A stretch of DNA of 57,975 nt from Bacteroidales bacterium. GTDB lineage: Bacteria > Bacteroidota > Bacteroidia > Bacteroidales > Prolixibacteraceae. The number at the start of each line of letters is the position of its first letter. Within the stretch, counting starts at the first letter, position 1. This document shows, one piece after another, positions 43,410 through 52,874 of the stretch. A program made the position numbers and the translations under genes. Where the stretch lies: assembly GCA_031285325.1 (NCBI GenBank), contig JAITWJ010000090.1, forward strand, positions 1-57,975. The letters run 5' to 3'. The notes under the pieces are model-generated. The model did no database searches. It was not told the DNA's origin and worked only from the letters and a program-made list of their open reading frames with translations.

Positions 43410-44054
43410 ATGATTACAATTAAAAAATTTGTTGTAAACCCAATCGACGAAAATTCTTTTGTTATATCCGACAGTACAGGCGAATGTGTTTTCATCGACC
43501 CCGGTTTTTATTATGATAAAGAATTATCTGAAATCAGTAATTATATAACTATAAACAATTTAAATCCGGTAAAAATTTTAAGTACTCATTGTCATTTCGA
43601 CCATATTATGGGAGTTGAATTTATACGTGAAAAATACAAAATACCATTTCAGGTACATAAAGACGACACATTTTTGATTGAACGGGCAATTAAACAAGCG
43701 AACATGTTTGGATGTAAAATGAATCCTTTAAAACCTGTTGATTCATTTATTGAAGAAGGCGATAAAGTATCATTTGGCAACACCGAACTCGAAATAATTC
43801 ACGTTCCTGGGCATTCTCCGGGGCATTTAATTTTTTACAACAGTGATGAAAACTTCATAATTGCCGGCGATGTACTATTTCGCGGCAGCATCGGGCGTAC
43901 CGATTTGCCTGGTGGAAGTGGAAATTACAATGACCTTATTTCTAATATAAAAAATAAAATGTTTTCTCTTCCGGATGAAACAAAAGTTTACTGTGGGCAC
44001 GGCCATGAAACCACTATAGGTTTTGAAAAAAATACAAATCCGTTTTTTAACTAA
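43410..44054 (+). CDS. MBL-fold hydrolase, glyoxalase II-like
   Basis: This 214-residue protein has the metallo-beta-lactamase zinc motif THCHFDHIMG. Further ligands lie in VPGHSPGHLIFY and AGDVLFRGSIGRTDL, and the closing motif is YCGHGHETTIGFEK. It probably hydrolyses a thioester or a related bond. Homologues are annotated as hydroxyacylglutathione hydrolase-like, but the true substrate is unknown. The ATG at 43410 is chosen; an in-frame GTG at 43386 lies inside pcm. Confidence 0.88.
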   Translation: MITIKKFVVNPIDENSFVISDSTGECVFIDPGFYYDKELSEISNYITINNLNPVKILSTHCHFDHIMGVEFIREKYKIPFQVHKDDTFLIERAIKQANMFGCKMNPLKPVDSFIEEGDKVSFGNTELEIIHVPGHSPGHLIFYNSDENFIIAGDVLFRGSIGRTDLPGGSGNYNDLISNIKNKMFSLPDETKVYCGHGHETTIGFEKNTNPFFN

Positions 44055-44139
44055 CTTTGAATTAATTATTGTAAATATTTTTTCTGACTTTTACACGTTT
44101 TTTAAAATTGCATAAAATTCAAATATTAAATATCATAAA

Positions 44140-47022
44140 ATGCTATACGATAATTTTGCAAACAGGCATATTGGGCCAAGAGAGAACGAAATAAATGAAA
44201 TGCTTAAATTAATCGGGGTTTCAACTCTCAATGAATTAATAGAACAAACAGTTCCTGCCGGTATAAGATTACACGAACCATTAAAATTACAGGATGTATT
44301 GACTGAACGACAGTATTACCGTAAAATTTTGAGTATTGCCGCCAAAAATAAAGTATTCAATACGTATATCGGAATGGGATACTATGACACAATTACTCCT
44401 GCAGTTATCATACGTAATGTATTTGAAAATCCTGTATGGTACACTTCATACACACCTTATCAGGCCGAAATTTCTCAAGGTCGCCTCGAAGCGCTGTTAA
44501 ATTACCAAACCATGATTTGCGAACTTACAGGGATGGAAATTGCAAATGCATCGCTGCTTGACGAAGCAACTGCCGCTGCTGAGGCTATGGTGATGATGAT
44601 GAACCTGCGTACAAAGCAAATGATAAAAAACGAAGTGAATGTAGTTTTAGTCGATGAAAAAATATGGCCACAAACTCACGATGTTTTAAGAACACGCGCA
44701 TTCCCACTTGGAATCGAGCTACGTATTCAGGCAAGGGAAAATTTTGAATTTACCAATGATATTTTTGGCATTATTGTACAATACCCAAATTCTGACGGTG
44801 AAATTACTGATTATTCCGATTTGGTTAAAACAGCCCATGAAAAAGAAATAAAAGTTGCCGTAGCTACCGATTTACTTTCATTGGCAATTTTAATTCCGCC
44901 AGGGGAATGGGATGCTGATATTGTTTTTGGAAACAGTCAGCGCTTTGGTATCCCGATGGGCTACGGGGGTCCACACGCAGCTTTTTTTGCTACACGCGAT
45001 GAGTTTAAACGAAGTATGCCGGGGAGAATTATAGGTGTTTCCAAAGATGTTCATGGGAACAAGGCATTACGTATGGCACTTCAAATACGCGAACAACATA
45101 TTAAACGCGAAAAAGCCACTTCAAATATATGTACAGCACAGGCATTACTTGCAACAATGGCAGGTTTTTTTGGCGTATATCATGGACAAGAAGGAATTAA
45201 AAACATTGCTTCGCGCATTCACAATATTGCAGCATTTTTAGCAATTGAAATTGAAAAATTGGGGTACAAACAACTGAATACACATTTTTTCGATACAATA
45301 CGGTTTTCGCTCCCAAAATACGTGAAGAGTAAAGATATCATACGGCTTTCACTCGAATTTGAAATAAATTTCAGGTACTTTGAAAACGGTGAAATTGGTA
45401 TTAGTATCGACGAAACAACAAACATCGAAAATATTGCATTGATACTTGAAGTTTTTGCAAAAGTGGCCAATAAAAACCGGCATACAATCAGTGAGTATCC
45501 CAAATACTATTCAATTGATAAAAAATTTGCACGCACTTCGGCATTTATGAAACAAGAAGTCTTCAACAAATACAGATCAGAAACCGACATATTACGGTAT
45601 ATAAAAAACTTGGAACATAAAGATATTTCTCTTACTCATTCGATGATACCTCTTGGTTCGTGTACAATGAAACTAAGCGCCGCATTGGAAATGATTCCTC
45701 TTAGTTGGATTGAATTTAATGGCATTCACCCTTTTGTACCTAAAAATCAAGCATGTGGTTACCATGAAATTATTGAAGAACTAAGGCATGATTTGGCTGA
45801 AATTACAGGTATGGCAGATGTTAGTTTAATGCCTAATTCGGGTGCTGCCGGCGAATATGCAGGTTTAATGGTAATTCAGGCATACCATATAAGCAAGGGA
45901 GAAGGACATCGCAATACTGTATTAATTCCTTCATCGGCACATGGCACCAACCCTGCAAGCGCAGTAATGGCAGGGTTGAAAACAGTTGTGGTTGCCTGCA
46001 ACGAAAAAGGTAATATTGATTTGGAAGATATTAAACTGAAAGCCGAAAAATATAAAGATACATTATCGTCATTAATGATTACATATCCCTCAACGCATGG
46101 TGTTTTTGAATCATCTGTTATTGATATATGTGATGTTATTCACAAAAATGGCGGACAGGTTTATATGGATGGCGCCAATATGAATGCTCAGGTTGGCTTA
46201 ACTTCACCGAAAATTATCGGTGCCGATGTTTGTCATCTTAACCTTCATAAAACATTTGCAATTCCGCATGGTGGCGGCGGCCCTGGAGTTGGGCCTATTG
46301 CTGTTGCCGGTCATCTCGTTGGTTTTTTACCCTCGCATTCGGTTATTAACAACGGACATACAGGTGTGAATACTGTTTCTGCAGCTCCGTGGGGCAGTGC
46401 TTCAATTTTGGCCGTAACCTACGGATATATTAAAATGATGGGCGCACATGGCTTAACCAAAGCAACAAAACTTGCCATTTTGAATGCAAATTACATTGCA
46501 AAAGCACTTGAAAAAAATTTTGGAGTTTTATACACCGGCAAACAAGGGCGTATTGCTCACGAAATGATACTCGAATGTAAGCATTTTAAAACGACTTCGG
46601 GAATTACCGAAGAAGATATTGCCAAAAGGTTAATGGATTATGGGTTTCATGCTCCTACTCTTTCGTTTCCGGTTCGTGGAACTTTAATGGTTGAACCAAC
46701 AGAAAGCGAATCGAAAGCTGAACTCGACAGATTTATTGACGCCATGAATTCAATTTATAATGAAATAAAGGAAATTGAAGAAAACATAGCAGACAAATTA
46801 GATAATGTTTTAAAAAATGCACCTCACACCACTGAAGTTGTTTGCGCCGACAAATGGGAACATTCTTATTCGAGAGAAAAAGCAGCATTCCCTTTAGAAT
46901 GGGTTAAAGAAAACAAATATTGGGTACCGGTAAGCCGAATTGACAACGCCTGGGGAGACAGAAACCTGATTTGTACCTGTGGTACGCCTGAAGAATATAA
47001 ACAATTAATTAAACAAGAATAA
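44140..47022 (+). CDS. gcvP: Glycine dehydrogenase (P protein of the glycine cleavage system)
   Basis: This 960-residue pyridoxal-phosphate enzyme decarboxylates glycine and passes the aminomethyl group to the H protein. It is the fused form, with both the N-terminal and C-terminal halves that some bacteria encode separately. FANRHIGPRENEINEMLKLI opens it. The PLP lysine is in HLNLHKTFAIPHGGGGPG. The gcvT and gcvH genes are not in the window. No glycine riboswitch is seen in the 85-base gap upstream. ispE starts 15 bases downstream. Confidence 0.97.
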   Translation: MLYDNFANRHIGPRENEINEMLKLIGVSTLNELIEQTVPAGIRLHEPLKLQDVLTERQYYRKILSIAAKNKVFNTYIGMGYYDTITPAVIIRNVFENPVWYTSYTPYQAEISQGRLEALLNYQTMICELTGMEIANASLLDEATAAAEAMVMMMNLRTKQMIKNEVNVVLVDEKIWPQTHDVLRTRAFPLGIELRIQARENFEFTNDIFGIIVQYPNSDGEITDYSDLVKTAHEKEIKVAVATDLLSLAILIPPGEWDADIVFGNSQRFGIPMGYGGPHAAFFATRDEFKRSMPGRIIGVSKDVHGNKALRMALQIREQHIKREKATSNICTAQALLATMAGFFGVYHGQEGIKNIASRIHNIAAFLAIEIEKLGYKQLNTHFFDTIRFSLPKYVKSKDIIRLSLEFEINFRYFENGEIGISIDETTNIENIALILEVFAKVANKNRHTISEYPKYYSIDKKFARTSAFMKQEVFNKYRSETDILRYIKNLEHKDISLTHSMIPLGSCTMKLSAALEMIPLSWIEFNGIHPFVPKNQACGYHEIIEELRHDLAEITGMADVSLMPNSGAAGEYAGLMVIQAYHISKGEGHRNTVLIPSSAHGTNPASAVMAGLKTVVVACNEKGNIDLEDIKLKAEKYKDTLSSLMITYPSTHGVFESSVIDICDVIHKNGGQVYMDGANMNAQVGLTSPKIIGADVCHLNLHKTFAIPHGGGGPGVGPIAVAGHLVGFLPSHSVINNGHTGVNTVSAAPWGSASILAVTYGYIKMMGAHGLTKATKLAILNANYIAKALEKNFGVLYTGKQGRIAHEMILECKHFKTTSGITEEDIAKRLMDYGFHAPTLSFPVRGTLMVEPTESESKAELDRFIDAMNSIYNEIKEIEENIADKLDNVLKNAPHTTEVVCADKWEHSYSREKAAFPLEWVKENKYWVPVSRIDNAWGDRNLICTCGTPEEYKQLIKQE

Positions 47023-47037
47023 TTCATTCTGTAATAT

Positions 47038-47844
47038 ATGATTGTTTTTCCGAACGCGAAAATAAATATCGGACTGAATGTGGTGTCAAAACGTTGTGAC
47101 GGTTATCATAACATAGAAACTGTATTTTATCCGCTAAAATTGTATGATGTGCTTGAGTTTGTTGTTGCAGAAAAAACCGAACTTTCAGTAACAGGTATTA
47201 AAATTGATGAAAACCCAGACAATAACCTTGTTTTAAAAGCATATCGAGTTTTAAAAAAACATTTCAATCTTCCTGAAATAAAATTTCATTTACAAAAAAA
47301 CATACCATTTTGCGCTGGTTTGGGGGGTGGTTCGTCCGATGCGGCATTTACGCTTAAGGCTTTAAATTTATTTTTAAACCTCGGTATCTCTGAAGAAAAA
47401 TTAAAAGATTACGCAACAATGGCAGGAGCCGATTGCCCTTTTTTTATTGAAAACAAACCGGCTTTTGCAACAGAAACGGGCAATAAATTAACGCCTGTAA
47501 ATATAGAACTTGCACAGTACAAAATAGTAATTCTAAAACCTCCTGTAGAAGTAAGTACTCTCAATGCATACAAAAATATTTCTCCTGTAAAACCAGATTT
47601 CAATTTAAAAAATTTGTGCAATTTACCTGTTGAAAAATGGAAAGAAACCGTTACCAACGATTTCGAAAAATATGTTTTTAGAGTTTTTCCTGTAGTTCGG
47701 GAGTTAAAAGAAAAACTTTATGAAGCGGGAGCATTATATGCATCTATGTCTGGCAGCGGCTCTGCTGTTTACGGTATTTTTAGCCGTTTACCGGTAAATT
47801 TCGAAAAACTTATACCCAAAGGTATTTTAATTTATCAGGTATAA
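47038..47844 (+). CDS. ispE: 4-diphosphocytidyl-2-C-methyl-D-erythritol kinase (isoprenoid synthesis)
   Basis: This 268-residue GHMP kinase phosphorylates CDP-ME in the MEP pathway. FPNAKINIGLNVVSKRCDGY at the start carries the catalytic-site Lys and N. The ATP loop is PFCAGLGGGSSDAAFTL and the third GHMP motif is ASMSGSGSAVYGIF. Length is normal. It follows gcvP after 15 bases and was probably transcribed with it. Confidence 0.96.
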   Translation: MIVFPNAKINIGLNVVSKRCDGYHNIETVFYPLKLYDVLEFVVAEKTELSVTGIKIDENPDNNLVLKAYRVLKKHFNLPEIKFHLQKNIPFCAGLGGGSSDAAFTLKALNLFLNLGISEEKLKDYATMAGADCPFFIENKPAFATETGNKLTPVNIELAQYKIVILKPPVEVSTLNAYKNISPVKPDFNLKNLCNLPVEKWKETVTNDFEKYVFRVFPVVRELKEKLYEAGALYASMSGSGSAVYGIFSRLPVNFEKLIPKGILIYQV

Positions 47845-47923
47845 AACGTTTGGTTAATTTGATTCTTTTTATTTCGTGCTTTTTTGTTTCTTTATGAATC
47901 TAAATTCAATAAAAAGTAAGTAA

Positions 47924-49126
47924 ATGCTGCAATTAAAAGTACCACTAATTATTACTGTTTTTACTTGTATTTCATTTTTGGGATTATCTCAACCGTTTCA
48001 ACTTTCCGAAAATGCTGAAATAAGTGTTCTGACTTGTGCTCCCGGTAACGAAGTTTACTCAGTTTATGGGCATTCTGCTTTTCGTGTAAAAGATACTCTA
48101 TATAATTACGACATGGTTTTCAACTATGGAATTTTCGATTTCAGCACGCCAAATTTTGTGTACAGATTTGCTGCAGGGCAAACCGATTATTTATTAGGAG
48201 CAAATAAATTCGATGTTTTTCTTGATAGTTATATTCATGAAAACAGAAGTATTTTCGAGCAGGTTCTAAATTTAACACATACCTCAAAACAAAAGATTTT
48301 TGAATTTCTGATTTGGAATGCACAACCCGAAAACCGTGTTTACAGGTATAATTTCTTTTTTGACAATTGTGCTTCTCGAATACGCGACGTAATTGAACAA
48401 CAGATTGAAACCAAAGTGGTTTTCACGAATCAACCTGAAGAGTCAAAAACCTTCCGTCAACTTATAAAAATTTATCACTCGAAGTTATTATGGCTGAACT
48501 TTGGAGTTGATTTGGTAGTATCGGCGCCGGCAGACAAAATTGCTTCTGTTTCCGAAGAAATGTTTCTACCTGATTATGTAATGAAACATTTTTCAACTGC
48601 AACAATTAACACACACGAAGGAGAAAAACCTTTAGTAAAATCTTCGCAAGTGATTTTTCAGGCGGCGCAAACAGATTTCAAAAGTTTAAAAATTATAAGC
48701 CCGTTTTCCATATTTGGGCTATTGTTTCTATTTGTACTTTCAATTTCTGTTTGGCAACTAATAAAAGGCAAAATTTCTGCCTGGCCAGATTATTTGGTTT
48801 ATAGTATTACCGGATTAACAGGAACAATAATGTTGTGGTTTGTTTTATTTTCCGAACATCCGGCAATGAGTCCTAATTACAACATAATGTGGGCTGTTCC
48901 TGTGAATATTGTTTTCGCCATTTTGTGGAAAGTAAAGAAATGGCGCCCAAAACTTCAATATTATCACGTAATAATTTCGTGTTGGCTTATTTTGTTTATG
49001 TTAACCGAATTGTTTTTACCACAGAAATTTCATCCGGTACATATTCTTTTTGTTTTTATGATTTTAAGCCGTTCAATTTTGTACAGTATCTTTATTTTTA
49101 AAAAGAAACCATTAAATTATTTATGA
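47924..49126 (+). CDS. DUF4105 membrane protein
   Basis: This 400-residue protein has a signal peptide (about 1-22). A DUF4105 domain at about 30-215 shows VLTCAPGNEVYSVYGHSAFR and YNFFFDNCASRIRDVIE, with conserved His and Cys residues suggesting a hydrolase-like active site. Four or five C-terminal membrane segments lie at about 262-395. The domain is presumably periplasmic. The function is not established. Element D starts 14 bases after its stop. Confidence 0.85.
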   Translation: MLQLKVPLIITVFTCISFLGLSQPFQLSENAEISVLTCAPGNEVYSVYGHSAFRVKDTLYNYDMVFNYGIFDFSTPNFVYRFAAGQTDYLLGANKFDVFLDSYIHENRSIFEQVLNLTHTSKQKIFEFLIWNAQPENRVYRYNFFFDNCASRIRDVIEQQIETKVVFTNQPEESKTFRQLIKIYHSKLLWLNFGVDLVVSAPADKIASVSEEMFLPDYVMKHFSTATINTHEGEKPLVKSSQVIFQAAQTDFKSLKIISPFSIFGLLFLFVLSISVWQLIKGKISAWPDYLVYSITGLTGTIMLWFVLFSEHPAMSPNYNIMWAVPVNIVFAILWKVKKWRPKLQYYHVIISCWLILFMLTELFLPQKFHPVHILFVFMILSRSILYSIFIFKKKPLNYL

Positions 49127-49140
49127 AACACGAAAAAATA

Positions 49141-49736
49141 AAACTGTTTTGAATTTACCGGACAGGTTTTTTTTGACCCCCCTTCCATGAACTGTTTCGC
49201 GGTGGTTTCACACACGCCGGAACGCCGGTGTAAAACTCGAAGTGCCCTGCGTTTTGCAGGTTGTGCAAATTGATTTTTACCCTTTTCATTGGTTTTAGAT
49301 TTTATTGTTATAGGTAAATTTTGCTTTTTGGTGTTTGCATCGTTGATGCAAGGGGTAAAATCATCGTTTTGGCATTTGCATCGCTGATGCAAGAGGTAAA
49401 ATCATCATTTTGGCATTTGCATCGCTGATGCAAGGGGTAAAATCATCGTTTTGGCATTTACATCGCTGATGCAAGGGGCAAAATCATCGTTTTGATGTTT
49501 GCATCGTTGATGCAAGGGGTAAAATCGTCATTTTAGTCATTGTATCCCTGCCGTCATCTTTGCAAACTGCGAGATTGCGAAGCGGGAAGTAATCCATAGC
49601 AATTAATAATTGATAGTTATTTACTCCTGAATCCCCCGAAAGGGACTTCGCCACCCAACTGTTCCCCTTTAGGGGAGCGGGGGGTAATTATCAATACTAA
49701 TTGTCTGTCTGTGTTTTCTGAAATTCAAAACAGTTT
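49141..49736. repeat. Element D: inverted-terminal-repeat element with five 41-bp palindrome units
   Basis: The left end AAACTGTTTTGAATTT (49141-49156) and right end AAATTCAAAACAGTTT (49721-49736) are exact 16-bp inverted repeats. Five 41-bp units start at 49334, 49375, 49416, 49457 and 49498; each opens with TTTGCATC, GCT or GTT, and GATGCAA, followed by about 24 bp ending in TTTTGG. Downstream lie CCGTCATCTTTG and GCGAAGCGGGAAGTAATCC, then a copy of the GC-rich repeat (49621-49688). No credible gene is present in the whole gap. Confidence 0.9.
49621..49688 (+). repeat. GC-rich intergenic repeat, copy inside element D
   Basis: The stretch reads TTACTCCTGAATCCCCCGAA, AGGGACTT, then CACCCAACTGTTCCCCTTTA and GGGGAGCGGGGGG. 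It matches the reverse complement of 57875-57945 over most of its length and, more loosely, 7739-7795. It is nested within the right part of element D. Confidence 0.65.
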
Positions 49737-49800
49737 CTTAATGTTATCGAAAAAAACAGAAACTATTTATTGTACATTTTTATTCCTTTAACGAAACCTT

Positions 49801-49808
49801 TATATTTG
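49801..49808 (+). promoter_or_regulatory. Putative -7 box of mutS
   Basis: TATATTTG matches TAnnTTTG perfectly and ends 20 bases before the proposed TTG start of mutS. The -33 region has only a T-run. Confidence 0.45.
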
Positions 49809-49828
49809 TTTTTATTGCAAATAAAAAT

Positions 49829-52447
49829 TTGACAGATTCTAAAAAATATGTTGAAACGCCTTTAATGAAGCAGTATTACGACATTAAAGACAAGCATCCT
49901 GACGCAGTGCTGCTGTTCAGGGTGGGAGATTTTTATGAAACTTTTGGTGAAGATGCCATAAAAACATCTGAAATTTTGGGAATTACCCTAACACGCAGGG
50001 CTAATGGTGCAGCAAGTTATGTCGAATTAGCCGGATTTCCCCATCACGCACTTGATACTTATTTGCCCAAATTAGTCAGGGCAGGACAGCGAGTTGCCAT
50101 TTGCGATCAACTTGAAGACCCAAAATTCGCAAAAAAAATTGTAAAGCGTGGAATTACCGAATTGGTTACACCCGGGGTTTCCATAAATGATAATATTCTT
50201 GAAAATCGTGAGAATAATTTTCTCGCTTCAGTACATTTCGATAAAAAAATGGCCGGTATAGCCTTTATCGATATTTCAACCGGCGAATTTTTAACCGCCC
50301 AGGGAAATTATGAATACATCAACAAACTGCTTAGCTCCTTTCAACCAAAAGAAGTCCTGTTTCAGCGAGGCAAAGGGAAAGAATTCGGTGAGATATTCGG
50401 AAACAAATACTACACCTACAACCTCGAAGATTGGATTTATACCATTGATGCATCAACAGACAGACTGCTGCGCCATTTTGAAACCTCATCGTTAAAAGGT
50501 TACGGCATACAGGATATGCAGTTTGCAATAATTGCCTCAGGTGCAGCTTTGCATTACTTAGACATTACCCAACACAGCCGTTTAAACCATATTACCAGCC
50601 TCAGCAGGATTGAAGAAGACCATTACGTTTGGTTAGACCGCTTTACCATTCGTAATCTCGAACTCTTTTCGCCTTTACATGAAAGCGGGAAATCGCTTAT
50701 ACAAGTAATTGACAAAACAATTTTGCCTATGGGGTCGCGCCTGTTAAAACGCTGGATGGCGCTGCCCATTAAAGATATTGAACCATTAAACGACAGACTT
50801 AATGTGGTTGAATTCTTTATAAAACATACCGAAATAAGAGAAAATTTGGAGGAACACCTCAGGCAGATCGGCGATTTGGAACGCCTGGTTTCAAAAGTTG
50901 CAGTAGGAAGAATAAATCCTCGCGAAATTGTACAGTTGAAAAATGCGCTGAACGCAATTGTACCTATAAAAGAACTTTCTTCAAAAACAGGAAATGAAAC
51001 GCTGAAACGTTTTGCCGAACAACTAAATCCATGCGACATAATACGTAAAAAAATTCAAATAGAAATTGTTCCCAATCCTCCGTCTGCTCTTAATAAAGGA
51101 AAAACAATAGCTCAAGGCATTTTGGATGAATTAGATAATTTGAGAGAAATTGTTTATTCGGGTAAAGACTTTTTAGCAAAAATACAAAAACGGGAAAGCG
51201 AACGTTGCGGAATCCCTTCACTTAAAATTAGCTATAACAATGTTTTTGGCTATTACATAGAGGTTCGGAATACACACAAAGATAAAGTTCCAGACGATTG
51301 GATTAGAAAACAGACCCTGGTTAACGCCGAGCGGTATATTACAGAAGAACTTAAAGAATACGAATCGAAGATTATCGGTGCCGAAGAAAAAATATTGGCG
51401 CTTGAAACAAAAATTTTTAACGACTTGGTTTTTGCACTTTCCGATTACATTGCCACTATTCAGTTAAATTCAAGCATCTTGGCGCAAATAGACTGTTTAC
51501 TGTCGTTCTCGAAATGCGCACTTGCTTATGGTTATTTTAGGCCGGAAGTGAACGACTCTAATATTATCGACATAAAAAATGGCCGCCACCCGGTAATTGA
51601 ACATCAAATTCCTATTGGAGAGTCATACATTTCAAACGATGTTTATTTAGATCAGGACAATCAGCAGATTATAATTATTACAGGGCCAAATATGGCCGGA
51701 AAATCGTCGCTTTTACGGCAAACAGCATTGATTGTACTTTTAGCGCAAATGGGAAGCTTTGTTCCGGCTGAAGTTGCAAAAGTAGGATTTGTCGATAAAA
51801 TTTTCACACGAGTAGGCGCATCAGATAATATCTCGTTAGGCGAATCAACTTTTATGGTAGAAATGAACGAAGCTGCCAGCATACTAAACAATGTTTCCAA
51901 TCGAAGCCTGATTCTTTTTGATGAACTTGGCCGCGGAACCTCAACTTACGATGGAATATCAATTGCATGGTCGGTAGTTGAATACCTTCACGAACATCCA
52001 AAAGTTAAAGCTAAAATATTGTTTGCTACACATTATCACGAACTTAATGAGTTAGAAAGTAATTTCGCAAGAGTGAAAAACTATAACGTTTCCATAAAAG
52101 AAGTAGATAATAAAATAATTTTTATGCGCAAACTGGTTCGTGGTGGCAGTAACCATAGTTTTGGAATTCATGTTGCCGGAATGGCCGGAATGCCTAAATC
52201 AGTAATTCGCCGTGCCGAACAAATTCTTAAAAAACTCGAAGAAGGAAAAGGAAAAGATAAACTTGCAAAACCACTAATAGAAATCAGCGAAAAAAGAGAA
52301 GGAATACAACTCAGTTTTTTCCAATTAGACGACCCAGTTTTAAAACAGATACGCGATGAAATTTCAAATCTCGACATAAACAACCTAACCCCTATTGAAG
52401 CTTTAAACAAACTTAACGAAATTAAAAAACTTACCGGAATAAAATAA
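49829..52447 (+). CDS. mutS: DNA mismatch repair protein MutS
   Basis: This 872-residue protein recognises base mismatches and starts repair. The mismatch-binding domain holds the FYE motif in [20 protein letters not shown]. The C-terminal ATPase has Walker [19 protein letters not shown], Walker [21 protein letters not shown] and [11 protein letters not shown]. The start is a TTG; the residues after it ([11 protein letters not shown]) are conserved in MutS, so a start at the later ATG (13th codon) is less likely. The gene lies directly after element D. Confidence 0.96.
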   Translation: MTDSKKYVETPLMKQYYDIKDKHPDAVLLFRVGDFYETFGEDAIKTSEILGITLTRRANGAASYVELAGFPHHALDTYLPKLVRAGQRVAICDQLEDPKFAKKIVKRGITELVTPGVSINDNILENRENNFLASVHFDKKMAGIAFIDISTGEFLTAQGNYEYINKLLSSFQPKEVLFQRGKGKEFGEIFGNKYYTYNLEDWIYTIDASTDRLLRHFETSSLKGYGIQDMQFAIIASGAALHYLDITQHSRLNHITSLSRIEEDHYVWLDRFTIRNLELFSPLHESGKSLIQVIDKTILPMGSRLLKRWMALPIKDIEPLNDRLNVVEFFIKHTEIRENLEEHLRQIGDLERLVSKVAVGRINPREIVQLKNALNAIVPIKELSSKTGNETLKRFAEQLNPCDIIRKKIQIEIVPNPPSALNKGKTIAQGILDELDNLREIVYSGKDFLAKIQKRESERCGIPSLKISYNNVFGYYIEVRNTHKDKVPDDWIRKQTLVNAERYITEELKEYESKIIGAEEKILALETKIFNDLVFALSDYIATIQLNSSILAQIDCLLSFSKCALAYGYFRPEVNDSNIIDIKNGRHPVIEHQIPIGESYISNDVYLDQDNQQIIIITGPNMAGKSSLLRQTALIVLLAQMGSFVPAEVAKVGFVDKIFTRVGASDNISLGESTFMVEMNEAASILNNVSNRSLILFDELGRGTSTYDGISIAWSVVEYLHEHPKVKAKILFATHYHELNELESNFARVKNYNVSIKEVDNKIIFMRKLVRGGSNHSFGIHVAGMAGMPKSVIRRAEQILKKLEEGKGKDKLAKPLIEISEKREGIQLSFFQLDDPVLKQIRDEISNLDINNLTPIEALNKLNEIKKLTGIK

Positions 52448-52469
52448 ATCACTCATTTTGTTTTAATTT

Positions 52470-52500
52470 TTTGCATTAAAAAAAAATAGCCATATATTTG
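52470..52500 (+). promoter_or_regulatory. Consensus promoter of the tRNA cluster
   Basis: TTTG (52470-52473), a 19-base spacer and TATATTTG (52493-52500) match the Bacteroidota vegetative promoter exactly. The first tRNA begins 37 bases downstream. Confidence 0.8.
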
Positions 52501-52536
52501 CAGCGTTTTTTACAACAAACGTTCTGTATAATAAAA

Positions 52537-52610
<74 letters not shown>

Positions 52611-52631
52611 TCTTTTGTTTGTTTTAAGGAT

Positions 52632-52715
52632 GCCCAGGTGGTGGAATGGTAGACACGTTGGACTTAAAATCCAATGAACATTATGTTCGTGGGGGTTCAA
52701 GTCCCCCCCCGGGTA
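52632..52715 (+). tRNA. tRNA-Leu(TAA)
   Basis: An 84-base class II tRNA. The anticodon stem is TTGGA/TCCAA with loop CTTAAAA (anticodon TAA, leucine), and the long variable arm is GAACATTATGTTC. The D arm is GTGGAATGGTAGACAC and the T arm GGGGGTTCAAGTCCCCC. The acceptor stem GCCCAGG pairs with CCCGGGT, which leaves a G1-U72 wobble and an A-C mismatch at the fifth pair. No CCA is encoded. Confidence 0.95.
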
Positions 52716-52722
52716 CTTTAAT

Positions 52723-52833
<111 letters not shown>

Positions 52834-52874
52834 GTCCGTATTTTCGAGTTTATTTTGCTTTCCGTTATGCCTGT

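Noticed and set aside
44055-44139. Glycine riboswitch upstream of gcvP
   Set aside because: The 85-base gap is too short and AT-rich, with no tandem aptamer pattern.
49334-49538. CRISPR array
   Set aside because: The 41-bp units repeat along their whole length, including the part between palindromes. There are no unique spacers and no cas genes in the window. The same applies to the arrays at 28139, 33782 and 2463.
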